In this document: in pieces, positions 26,121 to 34,575 of the stretch
How positions within the stretch are numbered: the stretch's first letter is position 1
Layout of the letters: every line of letters starts with the position of its first letter
Assembly: GCA_045642705.1 (NCBI GenBank)
Contig: JAZUJK010000009.1
Span: 39,236-103,235 of the forward strand
From: UBA1227 sp045642705
GTDB lineage: Bacteria; Bacillota; Clostridia; Oscillospirales; Acutalibacteraceae
Direction: 5' to 3'
Length of the DNA: 64,000 nucleotides
Position numbers and translations under genes: made by a program
Notes under the pieces: generated by a model
The model's database searches: none
What the model saw: only the letters and a program-made list of their open reading frames with translations
What the model was told of the DNA's origin: nothing

Positions 26121-26173
26121 AGTAAACAAAGGCAAGCCAAAGATTATTACCCTCAGCCTGCCTTTTGCTTACT
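26121..26173 (-). other. Long imperfect stem-loop between khpA and rimM
   Basis: Outer arms AGTAA / TTACT and inner arms CAAAGGCA / TGCCTTTtG enclose a 24-base loop. It lies between two cotranscribed genes and has no T-run, so an mRNA processing or translational control element is more likely than a terminator. Function is inferred only from structure. Confidence 0.4.
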
Positions 26174-26175
26174 AA

Positions 26176-26409
26176 TTAATCAATTTCAACTGCTATGTGG
26201 GCATCATTCTTGTTAGCTGATGCACGCATAACGGTGCGGATAGCCTTAGCGATACGGCCCTGCTTGCCAATTACACGTCCCATATCATCTGGTGCAACGT
26301 GGAGATGGAAAACTGTTACGCCGTTCTCGTTTGGCTCATCAACTTCTACGGATACTGCAGATGGATCATCTACAAGGCCCTGCGCAATTGAAACAAGTAA
26401 TTCACGCAT
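26176..26409 (-). CDS. khpA: KH domain RNA-binding protein KhpA
   Basis: A 77-residue single KH-domain protein with the GxxG-type loop in GRVIGKQGRIAKAIRT (about 42-57). KhpA binds structured RNAs with its partner KhpB and affects cell elongation and division in streptococci and lactobacilli. The ATG at 26409 is preferred: GGAGGT lies 7-8 bases upstream, whereas the in-frame codon 15 bases earlier is inside that site. Its place between rpsP and rimM is the normal Gram-positive order. Confidence 0.93.
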   Translation of the reverse strand: MRELLVSIAQGLVDDPSAVSVEVDEPNENGVTVFHLHVAPDDMGRVIGKQGRIAKAIRTVMRASANKNDAHIAVEID

Positions 26410-26424
26410 TATGTGGACCTCCAA

Positions 26425-26670
26425 TTATTTTATAGCACCGCTCTTCTTGAGGATTGCACGTACTGTGTCTGTTGGCTGTGCGCCATTAGCCATCCACTGC
26501 TTAACCTTCTCCTCATCGATTTTGATAACTGCTGGATCCTTAGTTGGATCATAGTAACCAATTTCCTCGATGAAACGGCCATCACGTGGGAAACGTGAAT
26601 CTGCTACTACTACACGATAGAAAGGAGCCTTCTTAGCGCCCATTCTGCGAAGTCTAATTTTTACTGCCAT
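26425..26670 (-). CDS. rpsP: 30S ribosomal protein S16
   Basis: An 81-residue ribosomal protein of the 30S body. MAVKIRLRRMGAKKAPFYRVVVADSR-type start and the FIEEIGYYDP segment are diagnostic; length is typical of the shorter Gram-positive S16. GGAGGA lies 8 bases upstream of the ATG. Between ffh and khpA in the operon. Confidence 0.97.
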   Translation of the reverse strand: MAVKIRLRRMGAKKAPFYRVVVADSRFPRDGRFIEEIGYYDPTKDPAVIKIDEEKVKQWMANGAQPTDTVRAILKKSGAIK

Positions 26671-26703
26671 TTTTAAAATCCTCCAAAGATTAAATTTACT
26701 AAA

Positions 26704-28077
26704 TTACATTCCAAATTGGCTCATGTCCAATTTGTCGAGTTGGCTCATGTCCATATTCTGGGACATTCGCTTCAGTGCCTTTCTGGACTTCTTGCTGTTC
26801 ATCTGTTTGAACATCTTTTGCATCTGTCTGAATTGAGCAAGAAGTCTGTTAACATCTTCAACCTTCTGTCCGCAACCAGCGGCGATACGCTTTTTGCGCT
26901 GACCGTTGATGATGTCAGGCTTTTCTCTCTCCTCAGGAGTCATTGACTGGATAATAGCTTGAAGTCTATCAAACTGTTTCTCGTCAATCTCTATATCTTT
27001 TGCTTGCTTAGACACGCCAGGCAACATGCCGAGTAAATCCTGCATAGGCCCGAGCTTTCTAACCTGTTGTAGGTTGGATAGCAAGTCATTAAGATCAAAC
27101 TTATTCTTGCGAAGCTTGCGTTCAAGCTCAATCGCTGTCTGCTCATCGAATTCCTTCTCAGCCTTCTCGATAAGTGATAACATATCGCCCATGCCGAGAA
27201 TTCTCGATGCCATACGGTCTGGATGGAAGACATCCAAATCGTCCAGCTTCTCACCAGTACCAACAAACTTGATTGGCTTGCCGGTGATTGCTCGTGCTGA
27301 CAGCGCCGCACCACCACGGGTGTCGCCGTCGAGCTTGGTAAGTACGAGTCCATCGAGTCCTACCTGCTCATTGAATGTGGATGCAACATTTACTGCATCC
27401 TGACCGGTCATTGCATCGACAACGAGAAGTATCTCGTGTGGATGAACTTCCGCCTTTATATTCTGAAGCTCTTCCATTAGAGCTTCATCAACGTGGAGAC
27501 GACCAGCTGTATCTATAAATACATAATCATAGCCCTGGTCCTTGGCAAGTTTAATTGCCTCTTTTGCAATTGTAACCGGGTTGTCTTGGCCCATTTCGAA
27601 AACTGGGACACCAACCTGTTCGCCAACTACTTGCAACTGCTTGATAGCAGCAGGTCTGTAAACGTCACATGCGACGAGGAGTGGTCTATGATTTTCACTC
27701 TTGAGTCGCTTGGCAATTTTCGCACAATGTGTTGTTTTACCAGAACCTTGGAGACCACACATCATAACTATCGTCGGTGGATGTTGAGCGATTGTAAGTC
27801 TCGTCTCTGTACCACCCATGAGTTCTGTGAGTTCTTCGTTTACTATCTTAATTACCATCTGCGCCGGTGTGAGGCTCTTCATTACCTCTGCGCCGATAGC
27901 ACGTTCAGTTACTGCGTTGGTAAAATCTTTTGCTACCTTGTAGCTTACGTCTGCTTCAAGTAGAGCAAGACGAACTTCTCGCATGGCTTCTTTAACATCA
28001 TTTTCTGTTAGAGAACCCTTGCCCCTCAGTCTGGAAAACGCGGCTTCCAGACGGTCGGAAAGACCTTCAAACGCCAT
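26704..28077 (-). CDS. ffh: Signal recognition particle protein Ffh
   Basis: A 457-residue SRP54 GTPase that binds signal sequences of membrane proteins and docks with FtsY. Domains: N helical bundle (1-85), G domain with GLQGSGKTTHCAK P-loop (about 108-120), DTAGRLHVD and TKLDGDTRGG, then the Met-rich M domain (about 300-457), which binds 4.5S RNA and the signal peptide; the C-terminus has MxxM-type repeats (DMSQLDKLDMSQFGM). Length is normal. It follows ylxM by 11 bases. Confidence 0.97.
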   Translation of the reverse strand: MAFEGLSDRLEAAFSRLRGKGSLTENDVKEAMREVRLALLEADVSYKVAKDFTNAVTERAIGAEVMKSLTPAQMVIKIVNEELTELMGGTETRLTIAQHPPTIVMMCGLQGSGKTTHCAKIAKRLKSENHRPLLVACDVYRPAAIKQLQVVGEQVGVPVFEMGQDNPVTIAKEAIKLAKDQGYDYVFIDTAGRLHVDEALMEELQNIKAEVHPHEILLVVDAMTGQDAVNVASTFNEQVGLDGLVLTKLDGDTRGGAALSARAITGKPIKFVGTGEKLDDLDVFHPDRMASRILGMGDMLSLIEKAEKEFDEQTAIELERKLRKNKFDLNDLLSNLQQVRKLGPMQDLLGMLPGVSKQAKDIEIDEKQFDRLQAIIQSMTPEEREKPDIINGQRKKRIAAGCGQKVEDVNRLLAQFRQMQKMFKQMNSKKSRKALKRMSQNMDMSQLDKLDMSQFGM

Positions 28078-28088
28078 CGCTTTACCCC

Positions 28089-28463
28089 TTACTCTTCCTC
28101 ATTATTAAGGCTGTTTGCTATAAGCTTAATTCTAACTACAGCCTCGTTAATGTCTCTTGAGAGACCTGTACGCATATTAGTATCATTTATAAGTTCTGCA
28201 CACTGGAGAATCTCATTGAGTCCAGCGCGGACCTCTTCAAATCTCTTGGCAAGACCGAGACGCTCTTCCATTTCAAAAAGCTGACCCTCGGCACGCTTGA
28301 TTGCATCGCGCACACCCTGCCTTGTGATACCTTCATTTTCAGCAATTTCTGAAAGTGACAAGTCATCATTATAATAGTATTCTATAAAGGCTCTTTGCTT
28401 TTCTGTTAACATGTCGCCGTAAAAATCGAGTAACACATTTATTACTTCAAAGTTTTTAGCCAC
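28089..28463 (-). CDS. ylxM: YlxM/p13-type DNA-binding protein
   Basis: A 124-residue UPF0122 protein with a sigma-70 region 4-like helix-turn-helix (LTEKQRAFIEYYYNDDLSLS and SEIAENEGITRQGVRDAIKR, about 18-57). YlxM is almost always encoded directly before ffh in Firmicutes and has been reported to modulate SRP activity; a transcription role is not established. First gene of the operon, preceded by a consensus promoter and an inverted repeat in the short leader. The ribosome binding site is AGGGGGC. Confidence 0.93.
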   Translation of the reverse strand: MAKNFEVINVLLDFYGDMLTEKQRAFIEYYYNDDLSLSEIAENEGITRQGVRDAIKRAEGQLFEMEERLGLAKRFEEVRAGLNEILQCAELINDTNMRTGLSRDINEAVVRIKLIANSLNNEEE

Positions 28464-28494
28464 TCCAAAAACGCCCCCTAATTGAAAATCACGC

Positions 28495-28517
28495 GTGTAA
28501 AGTTACTGTCTTTACAC
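28495..28517 (-). promoter_or_regulatory. Inverted repeat at the start of the ylxM-ffh transcript
   Basis: Perfect 8-base arms GTGTAAAG / CTTTACAC separated by TTACTGT. Given the promoter just upstream, it occupies about +1 to +23, so it is either an operator or a 5' stabilising hairpin. Confidence 0.55.
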
Positions 28518-28523
28518 CTGCAT

Positions 28524-28552
28524 ATTATACATATAAGAATAATGCTTGTCAA
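28524..28552 (-). promoter_or_regulatory. Consensus promoter of the ylxM-ffh-rpsP operon
   Basis: Minus strand TTGACA (28552-28547), 17-base spacer, TATAAT (28529-28524): both boxes match the sigma-A consensus exactly, as expected for an operon with SRP and ribosomal genes. Confidence 0.85.
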
Positions 28553-28554
28553 TA

Positions 28555-28584
28555 AAAAAATCCCCTAAAATAAGGGGATTTTTT
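28555..28584. terminator. Terminator of the phoH-ybeY-era-recO-mutS2 operon
   Basis: Twelve-base stem AAAAAATCCCCT / AGGGGATTTTTT with an AAAATA loop. It lies just left of the mutS2 stop and abuts the ylxM promoter -35 box. Confidence 0.85.
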
Positions 28585-28628
28585 AACGCTCTTGTGTAAA
28601 GGTCAAAACTTAACACAATATATAGTTG

Positions 28629-31028
28629 TTACTTCAAAGTTACGATTGTAACTCCGTCCTCACCTTCACCATAGACACCAAGTCTAAATTCCTTAACATG
28701 TGACTGTTTAGAGAGATATTGCTTGACCGCCTTGCGAAGTATGCCGCTTCCCTTGCCATGGATAACAGTGAACTCACCTATTCCGCTTCTTATCTGGAGA
28801 TCCATGAATCTGTCTAGGGCAAGTATTGCCTCGTCGGCAGCCATTCCACGTAGGTCAACCGATGTCTCAACTTTCATATCGAGTTTAGAGGTGACCTTCT
28901 TGGATGTGCTGCGATTTGCCGAGCGTTCGCCGCGGCTGGCCTTGCGCGCTGCCTGTCCTTCGAGAAGGCGGAGGTTCTGCAACGGAGTCTTGCTCTTGAT
29001 GATTCCCGCTGTCACTTCAACAAGGCCTTTCTTATCAGGCAGTGCTGTGACAGTCGCTGTTGTGCCAAGGTCGGCAATGACAACCATATCGCCGATGACA
29101 AGGTCACGTGGCAATTCATAGTCATCATCCTCTGCAAGTGCAACAATAGGATTGGTTATATCATCAAGTCTGCCAGAATGCTTCTTGATCATTGCCTTGG
29201 CATCGGCAGATACCTGGGACAAGTCCTTGGCATTCTTTTGCTCTTTCTTTAACTTGTCGAGGTCGTCGAGGAAGTAAGCAGCCTCTCTGCGTGCCGACTC
29301 GACAATCTTCATAGCTTCAGATCTTGCCTTCTCAATCTCCTCATTCTTGAGGCGCTCGAGACTGTCGCGTAGTTCCTCGGCTTTTTCCTTTTCAGTTCTT
29401 GCAGCCTCACTGAGTTCACGAGCCTTCTCATGCTCTGATTCCATCTCAGCTCTGCTCTGTTCGAGTTTCTCAATTACATTTTCAAATTGAGTATTCTCAG
29501 ATGATACGAGTGCTCTCGCATGGTCTACAACCTCAATTGGCATACCGAGACGCTCGGATATTGCGAAAGCATTGGAGCGGCCAGGCGCTCCGATAAGCAA
29601 GCGGTATGTCGGTGAGAGCGTGTCAACATCAAACTCGCAGCATGCATTCTCTACTCTGTCTGTCTCAAGGGCATATGCCTTGAGTTCAGCATAGTGAGTT
29701 GTGGCTGCGATTTTGGCACCTTGACTGCTAAGTCTCTCAAGTACCGATATCGCGAGCGCCGCTCCCTCTACAGGGTCTGTGCCCGCTCCAAGTTCATCTA
29801 TAAGTGCAAGCGTGCTATCATCTGCGCGCTTGATAATATCAACTATATTGGTCATGTGTGCAGAAAATGTTGAGAGCGACTGTTCAATACTCTGGTCGTC
29901 TCCTATGTCCGCAAACACATTGCGGAAGATTGCCATACGGCTCTGGTCAGCCACAGGAAGCATAAGTCCAGATGCTGCCATAATCGATAGCAAGCCAACT
30001 GTCTTGATAGATACAGTCTTACCACCCGTATTAGGACCTGTGATGACAAGTGTGTCATAGTCCTCACCTAGGCGTATGTCTGTTGCGACAACATCCTTCG
30101 GATCAATAAGTGGATGTCTCGCACGTTTTATATCAATTATTCCGCTGTCATTGAGAATTGGCTCTGATGCTTTCATATCATAAGCAAGCTGAGCCTTGGC
30201 AAATATAAAATTAAGTAATACAGCAGCCTCATATGAGCGTTTTGTCTCCTCATATGTATCGCCGACGAGGCCTGAGAGTTCTGCAAGAATTCTCTCTATC
30301 TCGTCGCGCTCCTTGGATTGCAAAACGCGAATCTCATTGTTGGCTTCTACAACGGACATTGGCTCTATAAATACTGTTGCGCCACTGTCAGATGTATCCT
30401 GAACAACACCGGCTACCTCGCCCTTATGTTCCCTCTTAACAGGTACAACATAACGACCATTTCTCATAGTTACAATAGCATCTTGGAGTGCTGTCTGATA
30501 ATGTTCCGAATGGATGATATGGTCGAGTTGCTCTCGTATCTTATTCTCTTGACGATGGAGCGCCTTTCTAATGCTTGAGAGTTCAGGCGATGCATCGTCC
30601 GACATCTCCTCCTCAGAGAGGATGCACATAAAGATCTGTTCCTCCACTGTTCTATGCGGGATAAGAGCATTGAAATATTTATTTATCTCTGAATCCACAC
30701 CCTCGCATTGATTGAACCACTCGCGAAGGCTGCGGATAGTTCTCATAGTAGAGCCACAGTCGAGAAGATCCTTCATTGAGAGAATACTTCCGCTACTTGC
30801 TATATGAAGTAAGTTATTGACATTCTTGAGTCCGCCAAAGGATGGTCCGCCATACTTGGCAAGAAGGATATAAGCCGCAACAGTTTCACCAAGAAGTTTC
30901 TCTGCTGTAGCGAGGTCGCGTGCAGGTTTCAGATTGATAGCCATATCATGGGCATCAAGACAAGAAGTCTGCGCAGCAAGCCTATCCAGTATTTTGTCAA
31001 AATCAAGTGCTAATAAATGTTTATCCAT
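28629..31028 (-). CDS. mutS2: MutS2 ATPase/endonuclease with Smr domain
   Basis: A 799-residue MutS-family protein. It lacks the mismatch-recognition domains of MutS1; it has the core/clamp helices, the ATPase domain with Walker A TGPNTGGKT (about 334-342) and IDELGAGTDP Walker B, a coiled coil (about 510-620), and the C-terminal Smr nuclease domain (about 720-799, VDLRG ... VIHGKGSGILR). MutS2 acts in recombination suppression and, in Bacillus, in ribosome collision rescue. Not a post-replicative mismatch repair protein. Last gene of its operon, 7 bases after recO. Confidence 0.95.
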   Translation of the reverse strand: MDKHLLALDFDKILDRLAAQTSCLDAHDMAINLKPARDLATAEKLLGETVAAYILLAKYGGPSFGGLKNVNNLLHIASSGSILSMKDLLDCGSTMRTIRSLREWFNQCEGVDSEINKYFNALIPHRTVEEQIFMCILSEEEMSDDASPELSSIRKALHRQENKIREQLDHIIHSEHYQTALQDAIVTMRNGRYVVPVKREHKGEVAGVVQDTSDSGATVFIEPMSVVEANNEIRVLQSKERDEIERILAELSGLVGDTYEETKRSYEAAVLLNFIFAKAQLAYDMKASEPILNDSGIIDIKRARHPLIDPKDVVATDIRLGEDYDTLVITGPNTGGKTVSIKTVGLLSIMAASGLMLPVADQSRMAIFRNVFADIGDDQSIEQSLSTFSAHMTNIVDIIKRADDSTLALIDELGAGTDPVEGAALAISVLERLSSQGAKIAATTHYAELKAYALETDRVENACCEFDVDTLSPTYRLLIGAPGRSNAFAISERLGMPIEVVDHARALVSSENTQFENVIEKLEQSRAEMESEHEKARELSEAARTEKEKAEELRDSLERLKNEEIEKARSEAMKIVESARREAAYFLDDLDKLKKEQKNAKDLSQVSADAKAMIKKHSGRLDDITNPIVALAEDDDYELPRDLVIGDMVVIADLGTTATVTALPDKKGLVEVTAGIIKSKTPLQNLRLLEGQAARKASRGERSANRSTSKKVTSKLDMKVETSVDLRGMAADEAILALDRFMDLQIRSGIGEFTVIHGKGSGILRKAVKQYLSKQSHVKEFRLGVYGEGEDGVTIVTLK

Positions 31029-31035
31029 AACTACC

Positions 31036-31776
31036 TCAAATCGTTTTTACCGATTTATAAAATTCAAGTGTTTTAAAATTGCATCCCACCTGCTCCAATG
31101 CGAAGCGCTCGCATATGCGGGACAGTTCAGCAAGACATCTGTCACTGAGCGTGAAATCAAAAACTTTCTTGGCCTCACTGTAGATAATATGTCTCATTGC
31201 AGTGACAGTACTATATGAGAGCTGGGTATATTGAGGCGTAGCACATACAGAGCATGCGAGTGTGCCATGCTTTATATCAAAGAACATAGGTTCCGATTCA
31301 AATGCGCCGCACTCTGTGCATGCGATAAGATTAGGTGCATAGCCTGACATCGCAACGGCGCGGAGCTCCGCCACAGCCTTAATCTGAGTCGCTGGCAACT
31401 TTTCCTTGGAGAGCAGATAAATCGAATTGAGAAGAAGCTTTAAGAGTTCACCGCACTCGGATGATTCCGGTGCGAGTTCACCTGCCAGCTCAGCGAGATA
31501 AAATGCGATGCTGAGATTCTCTATATTGGTACGTAAATCAAAAAAGACTTCGCGTTCTACGGCCGAATTTACGTTATATGCGTCTCGTCCTTTATAGAAC
31601 ACAAAGTCAGAATATGTTAAGAGTCCAGTGCCGGCAAGATTGCGATTCTTCATCGACTTGCCGCCACTGACAAAAGCACGTATCAGTCCATACTCGGATG
31701 TGAGGACAGTGATAAGCCTATCTGATTCACCGACATTCTGCTCCTTGATAACAAGGCCGTCAGTCTCGATATGCAT
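31036..31776 (-). CDS. recO: DNA repair protein RecO
   Basis: A 246-residue recombination mediator that loads RecA with RecR. The N-terminal OB fold (about 1-80; TDGLVIKEQNVGESDRLITV start) and a helical domain with the zinc site CTEC ... CSVC (about 152-180) are present. It sits between era and mutS2; gap to mutS2 is 7 bases. Confidence 0.93.
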   Translation of the reverse strand: MHIETDGLVIKEQNVGESDRLITVLTSEYGLIRAFVSGGKSMKNRNLAGTGLLTYSDFVFYKGRDAYNVNSAVEREVFFDLRTNIENLSIAFYLAELAGELAPESSECGELLKLLLNSIYLLSKEKLPATQIKAVAELRAVAMSGYAPNLIACTECGAFESEPMFFDIKHGTLACSVCATPQYTQLSYSTVTAMRHIIYSEAKKVFDFTLSDRCLAELSRICERFALEQVGCNFKTLEFYKSVKTI

Positions 31777-31792
31777 CTATCCTCACCTCCAT

Positions 31793-32689
31793 TTATTCAT
31801 TGTCCAGTCCGAAATTGTGGATGAGACCTTCTCTGTCTCTCCAGCCCTCCTTGACCTTAACCCAACATTGCAAATTGATATGGCAGTCAAAGAATTTCTC
31901 CATATCCTGACGAGCGTATGTGGATATCTTCTTTAGCATCGCGCCACCCTTGCCGATTATGATTCCCTTGTGAGTTTCACGCTCACAATAGATGGTGGCT
32001 TCGATGTCGAGGATATCGCTGTCCTCACGCTCGTGCATTTTCTCGATTGAAACGGCCACGCCATGTGGCACTTCTTTATCGAGCAGGCGGAGCATCTTCT
32101 CGCGAATAATCTCGCCTGCTATGACGCGCTCAGGCTGATCTGTCAGCGTGTCATCCGGGAAGAAGTGCACAGATTCCTGGGCGAGCTTCTCCAGCTCATC
32201 GAGGAGTTCTGGCACGGCAGTACCTTTCACAGCGCATATTGGAACAATTGCCGTAAAATCATATAGAGGGGCAAATTGTTCTATTCTCGCTGCGACCTCT
32301 GCTGGGTCATGTAGCATATCAATCTTGTTAATTGCAAGGACTACTGGAATATCGAGTTTCTTAAACTTCTCGATGAGTTCCAGCTCGCCCGGCTTGATTT
32401 CACCTGCTGCCTCAGTCACCATGAGGCAGGCATCCACACCACCGATACTATCTGTGACAGCCTTGACCATATTCTCACCGAGTTTATTTTTAGGGCGGTG
32501 ATAACCTGGTGTGTCTGTGAAAACAAGTTGGCAGGCGCCCCTTGTTAGGACGCCCATTATCTTAGTACGAGTGGTCTGCGGTTTGCTTGATACAATCGCA
32601 ATCTTCGTACCTAGTATTTCATTCATCAGAGAGGACTTGCCAACATTTGGGCAGCCTACAATTGCTATAAAGGCTGTAGTCGTATCCAT
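31793..32689 (-). CDS. era: GTPase Era
   Basis: A 298-residue ribosome assembly GTPase. G1 GCPNVGKSSL (about 12-21), G3 DTPGYH, G4 NKID and the C-terminal type II KH domain (IIGKGGAMLKKISTYAR) that binds the 3' end of 16S rRNA are all intact. Its ATG overlaps the ybeY stop by one base. Part of phoH-ybeY-era-recO-mutS2. Confidence 0.97.
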   Translation of the reverse strand: MDTTTAFIAIVGCPNVGKSSLMNEILGTKIAIVSSKPQTTRTKIMGVLTRGACQLVFTDTPGYHRPKNKLGENMVKAVTDSIGGVDACLMVTEAAGEIKPGELELIEKFKKLDIPVVLAINKIDMLHDPAEVAARIEQFAPLYDFTAIVPICAVKGTAVPELLDELEKLAQESVHFFPDDTLTDQPERVIAGEIIREKMLRLLDKEVPHGVAVSIEKMHEREDSDILDIEATIYCERETHKGIIIGKGGAMLKKISTYARQDMEKFFDCHINLQCWVKVKEGWRDREGLIHNFGLDNE

Positions 32690-33195
32690 TATTCGTCTCC
32701 CATATAATAGCTTCCGTCACGCTTGAGGCCGAGCTCGGTTAGAGCCTGTTCCTCTTTCTCACGCATACGGAGAAGTTCAAGGCCACCATTTTCATGGTCA
32801 TAGCCTAGGAGATGAAGCATTGAATGAACTGTGAGATAACCAACCTCACGCTCGAGACCATGACCATAGCGCTCTGCTTGCTCAACTGCCTTAGGAAGTG
32901 ATATTACGATATCACCGAGCAATGCCTCGCCTGTCTCATGGTTATAATCCCACTTGCCATCTACGCCCAGTGGGAATGACAATACATCCGTCTCTTTATC
33001 GATGTTTCTATGTTCGCGATTGAGCTCATGAATTCGCTCATTGTCAACAAGTGTTACTGACACCTCAGCATCGTCAAGGAAATTCTCCATGACGAGCACT
33101 GCGGTGCAGCAACGGCGAATTAGCATTCGGAGTCCTTTTGGAACTTTGATAGCTTTTTGATCATTTGTAATTATGACTTTAACTTTACTTGCCAC
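32689..33195 (-). CDS. ybeY: Endoribonuclease YbeY
   Basis: A 168-residue zinc-dependent RNase for 16S rRNA 3'-end maturation and ribosome quality control. The metal motif HSMLHLLGYDH (HxxxHxxxxxH) is intact. The best start is the GTG at 33195: GGAGGG lies about 8 bases upstream and the length then fits the family; an ATG at 33243 would add 16 residues and overlap phoH by 59 bases. With the GTG start the overlap with phoH is 11 bases. The diacylglycerol kinase and cdd genes common between ybeY and era in other Gram-positives are absent here. Confidence 0.92.
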   Translation of the reverse strand: MASKVKVIITNDQKAIKVPKGLRMLIRRCCTAVLVMENFLDDAEVSVTLVDNERIHELNREHRNIDKETDVLSFPLGVDGKWDYNHETGEALLGDIVISLPKAVEQAERYGHGLEREVGYLTVHSMLHLLGYDHENGGLELLRMREKEEQALTELGLKRDGSYYMGDE

Positions 33196-34162
33196 GAGTC
33201 TTTCCCTCCACTTTCTCAGCATAACGTTCATATGCCTTGACAATCTCTTGAACGAGGTGATGGCGAACTACATCGCGCTCGCTAAATTTGATTGTTGTTA
33301 TGCCTTCAATATTTTTTAGTATTTTGGTAACCTCTACGAGTCCTGACTTCTTGCCTCCTGGCAAATCTATCTGTGTCACATCTCCTGTGATTACTGCCTT
33401 AGAACCATTTCCGAGACGAGTTAAAAACATCTTCATCTGTTCAGATGTTGTATTTTGAGCCTCGTCAAGGATGATAAAACTGTCATCGAGTGTACGGCCA
33501 CGCATATATGCAAGTGGTGCCACCTCGATTGTTCCTCTCTCCATCTGACGCTGGAACCCATCTGGGCCAAACATCTCAAAGAGAGCATCATAGAGTGGGC
33601 GAAGATAAGGGTCAACTTTCTGCTGGAGATCACCAGGTAAAAAGCCGAGGCTCTCGCCCGCCTCCACGGCAGGACGTGTCAGAATAATTCTGTTGACCTC
33701 CTTGGCCTTAAAAGCCTTAACAGCCATTGCGACTGCAAGATATGTTTTACCTGTACCAGCAGGTCCAATTCCAAATACTACAGTGTTGTCATTTATCGCA
33801 TCTATATATTTCTTCTGTCCAAGTGTCTTGGCCTTGATAGGCTTGCCACTTGCTGTAATGCAGATGCACTCAGACATGAGCTTGGTAAGGTTATCCGACT
33901 CGCCGCTTCTTGTCATCTCGATGACATAGCGAACATTCTGCTCGTTCAGTTCCTCTCCCTTGGAGAGCAATGCGAGCAAACCATTTATCGCTTTCTCAGC
34001 ATCGGACACAGCGGCATCGTCGCCCGTAATCTTGATAAGATCACCACGGGCAACAACAGTTACACCATATTCATTTTCAATGATATTCATGTTCTCATCA
34101 AGGCTTCCAAAGAGACCAAGAACATTCTCAAAGTTGTCAAAATGAATCTGCTTTTCTGCCAT
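33185..34162 (-). CDS. phoH: PhoH-like ATPase
   Basis: A 325-residue P-loop ATPase of the PhoH family, associated with RNA metabolism and almost always found before ybeY. Walker A GPAGTGKTYLA (about 135-145), Walker B FIILDEAQNT and the N-terminal KH-like segment are present. The ATG at 34162 is chosen because GGGAAGG lies just upstream; an in-frame TTG 15 bases earlier would be part of that site. First gene of its operon. Confidence 0.93.
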   Translation of the reverse strand: MAEKQIHFDNFENVLGLFGSLDENMNIIENEYGVTVVARGDLIKITGDDAAVSDAEKAINGLLALLSKGEELNEQNVRYVIEMTRSGESDNLTKLMSECICITASGKPIKAKTLGQKKYIDAINDNTVVFGIGPAGTGKTYLAVAMAVKAFKAKEVNRIILTRPAVEAGESLGFLPGDLQQKVDPYLRPLYDALFEMFGPDGFQRQMERGTIEVAPLAYMRGRTLDDSFIILDEAQNTTSEQMKMFLTRLGNGSKAVITGDVTQIDLPGGKKSGLVEVTKILKNIEGITTIKFSERDVVRHHLVQEIVKAYERYAEKVEGKTRGK

Positions 34163-34296
34163 AGTCTGCCTTCCCAAAATTCAAAATAAAAGAATACGAA
34201 ATTACACTTAGAATAAGTATAAAACATTTTAAATAAAAAAGTAATTGACATTTTATATAAATTTAACAGTTTTTTATTGACTGACTAAACTTGTAT

Positions 34297-34325
34297 TAGA
34301 TGCCTTCTTATGTTAAAATTTTTGC
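34297..34325 (+). promoter_or_regulatory. Possible promoter of the Cys-rich protein/DUF1015 operon
   Basis: TTGTAT, a 17-base spacer and an extended -10 (TGTTAAAAT) lie about 30 bases ahead of the GTG start. The -35 match is modest. The leftward phoH promoter must also lie in this AT-rich divergent region but is not clear. Confidence 0.4.
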
Positions 34326-34349
34326 ATAATTTGTAAGGGAGACGACATC

Positions 34350-34565
34350 GTGAAGAAACTTACCAATATGGACAAAAGCCCAGCTTGTGAATATTGTCAC
34401 TATGGCCGCATAACAGCGGACGAAAAAGCTGTGCTATGTGAAAAAAGAGGCATTATGCGCCGCGACTCATCATGTCGTTCTTTCAAATATGACGTTCTAA
34501 AACGCCAGCCTAGAAAACCGCTTCCTCTTTTCGGTCAATATACAGAAGAGGACTTTAAATTATAA
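34350..34565 (+). CDS. Small Cys-rich protein of unknown function
   Basis: A 71-residue protein (GTG start with AAGGGAG 8 bases upstream). Four Cys in the pattern CEYC-x(n)-C-x(n)-C (ACEYCHYG, LCEKRG, SCRSFKY) suggest a small zinc or Fe-S binding fold. It is basic and ends in a Pro-rich stretch. Similar small proteins with the same Cys spacing occur in Clostridia, without assigned function as far as I recall. It is 10 bases ahead of the DUF1015 gene and probably cotranscribed. Confidence 0.7.
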   Translation: MKKLTNMDKSPACEYCHYGRITADEKAVLCEKRGIMRRDSSCRSFKYDVLKRQPRKPLPLFGQYTEEDFKL

Positions 34566-34575
34566 GGAGTACATC

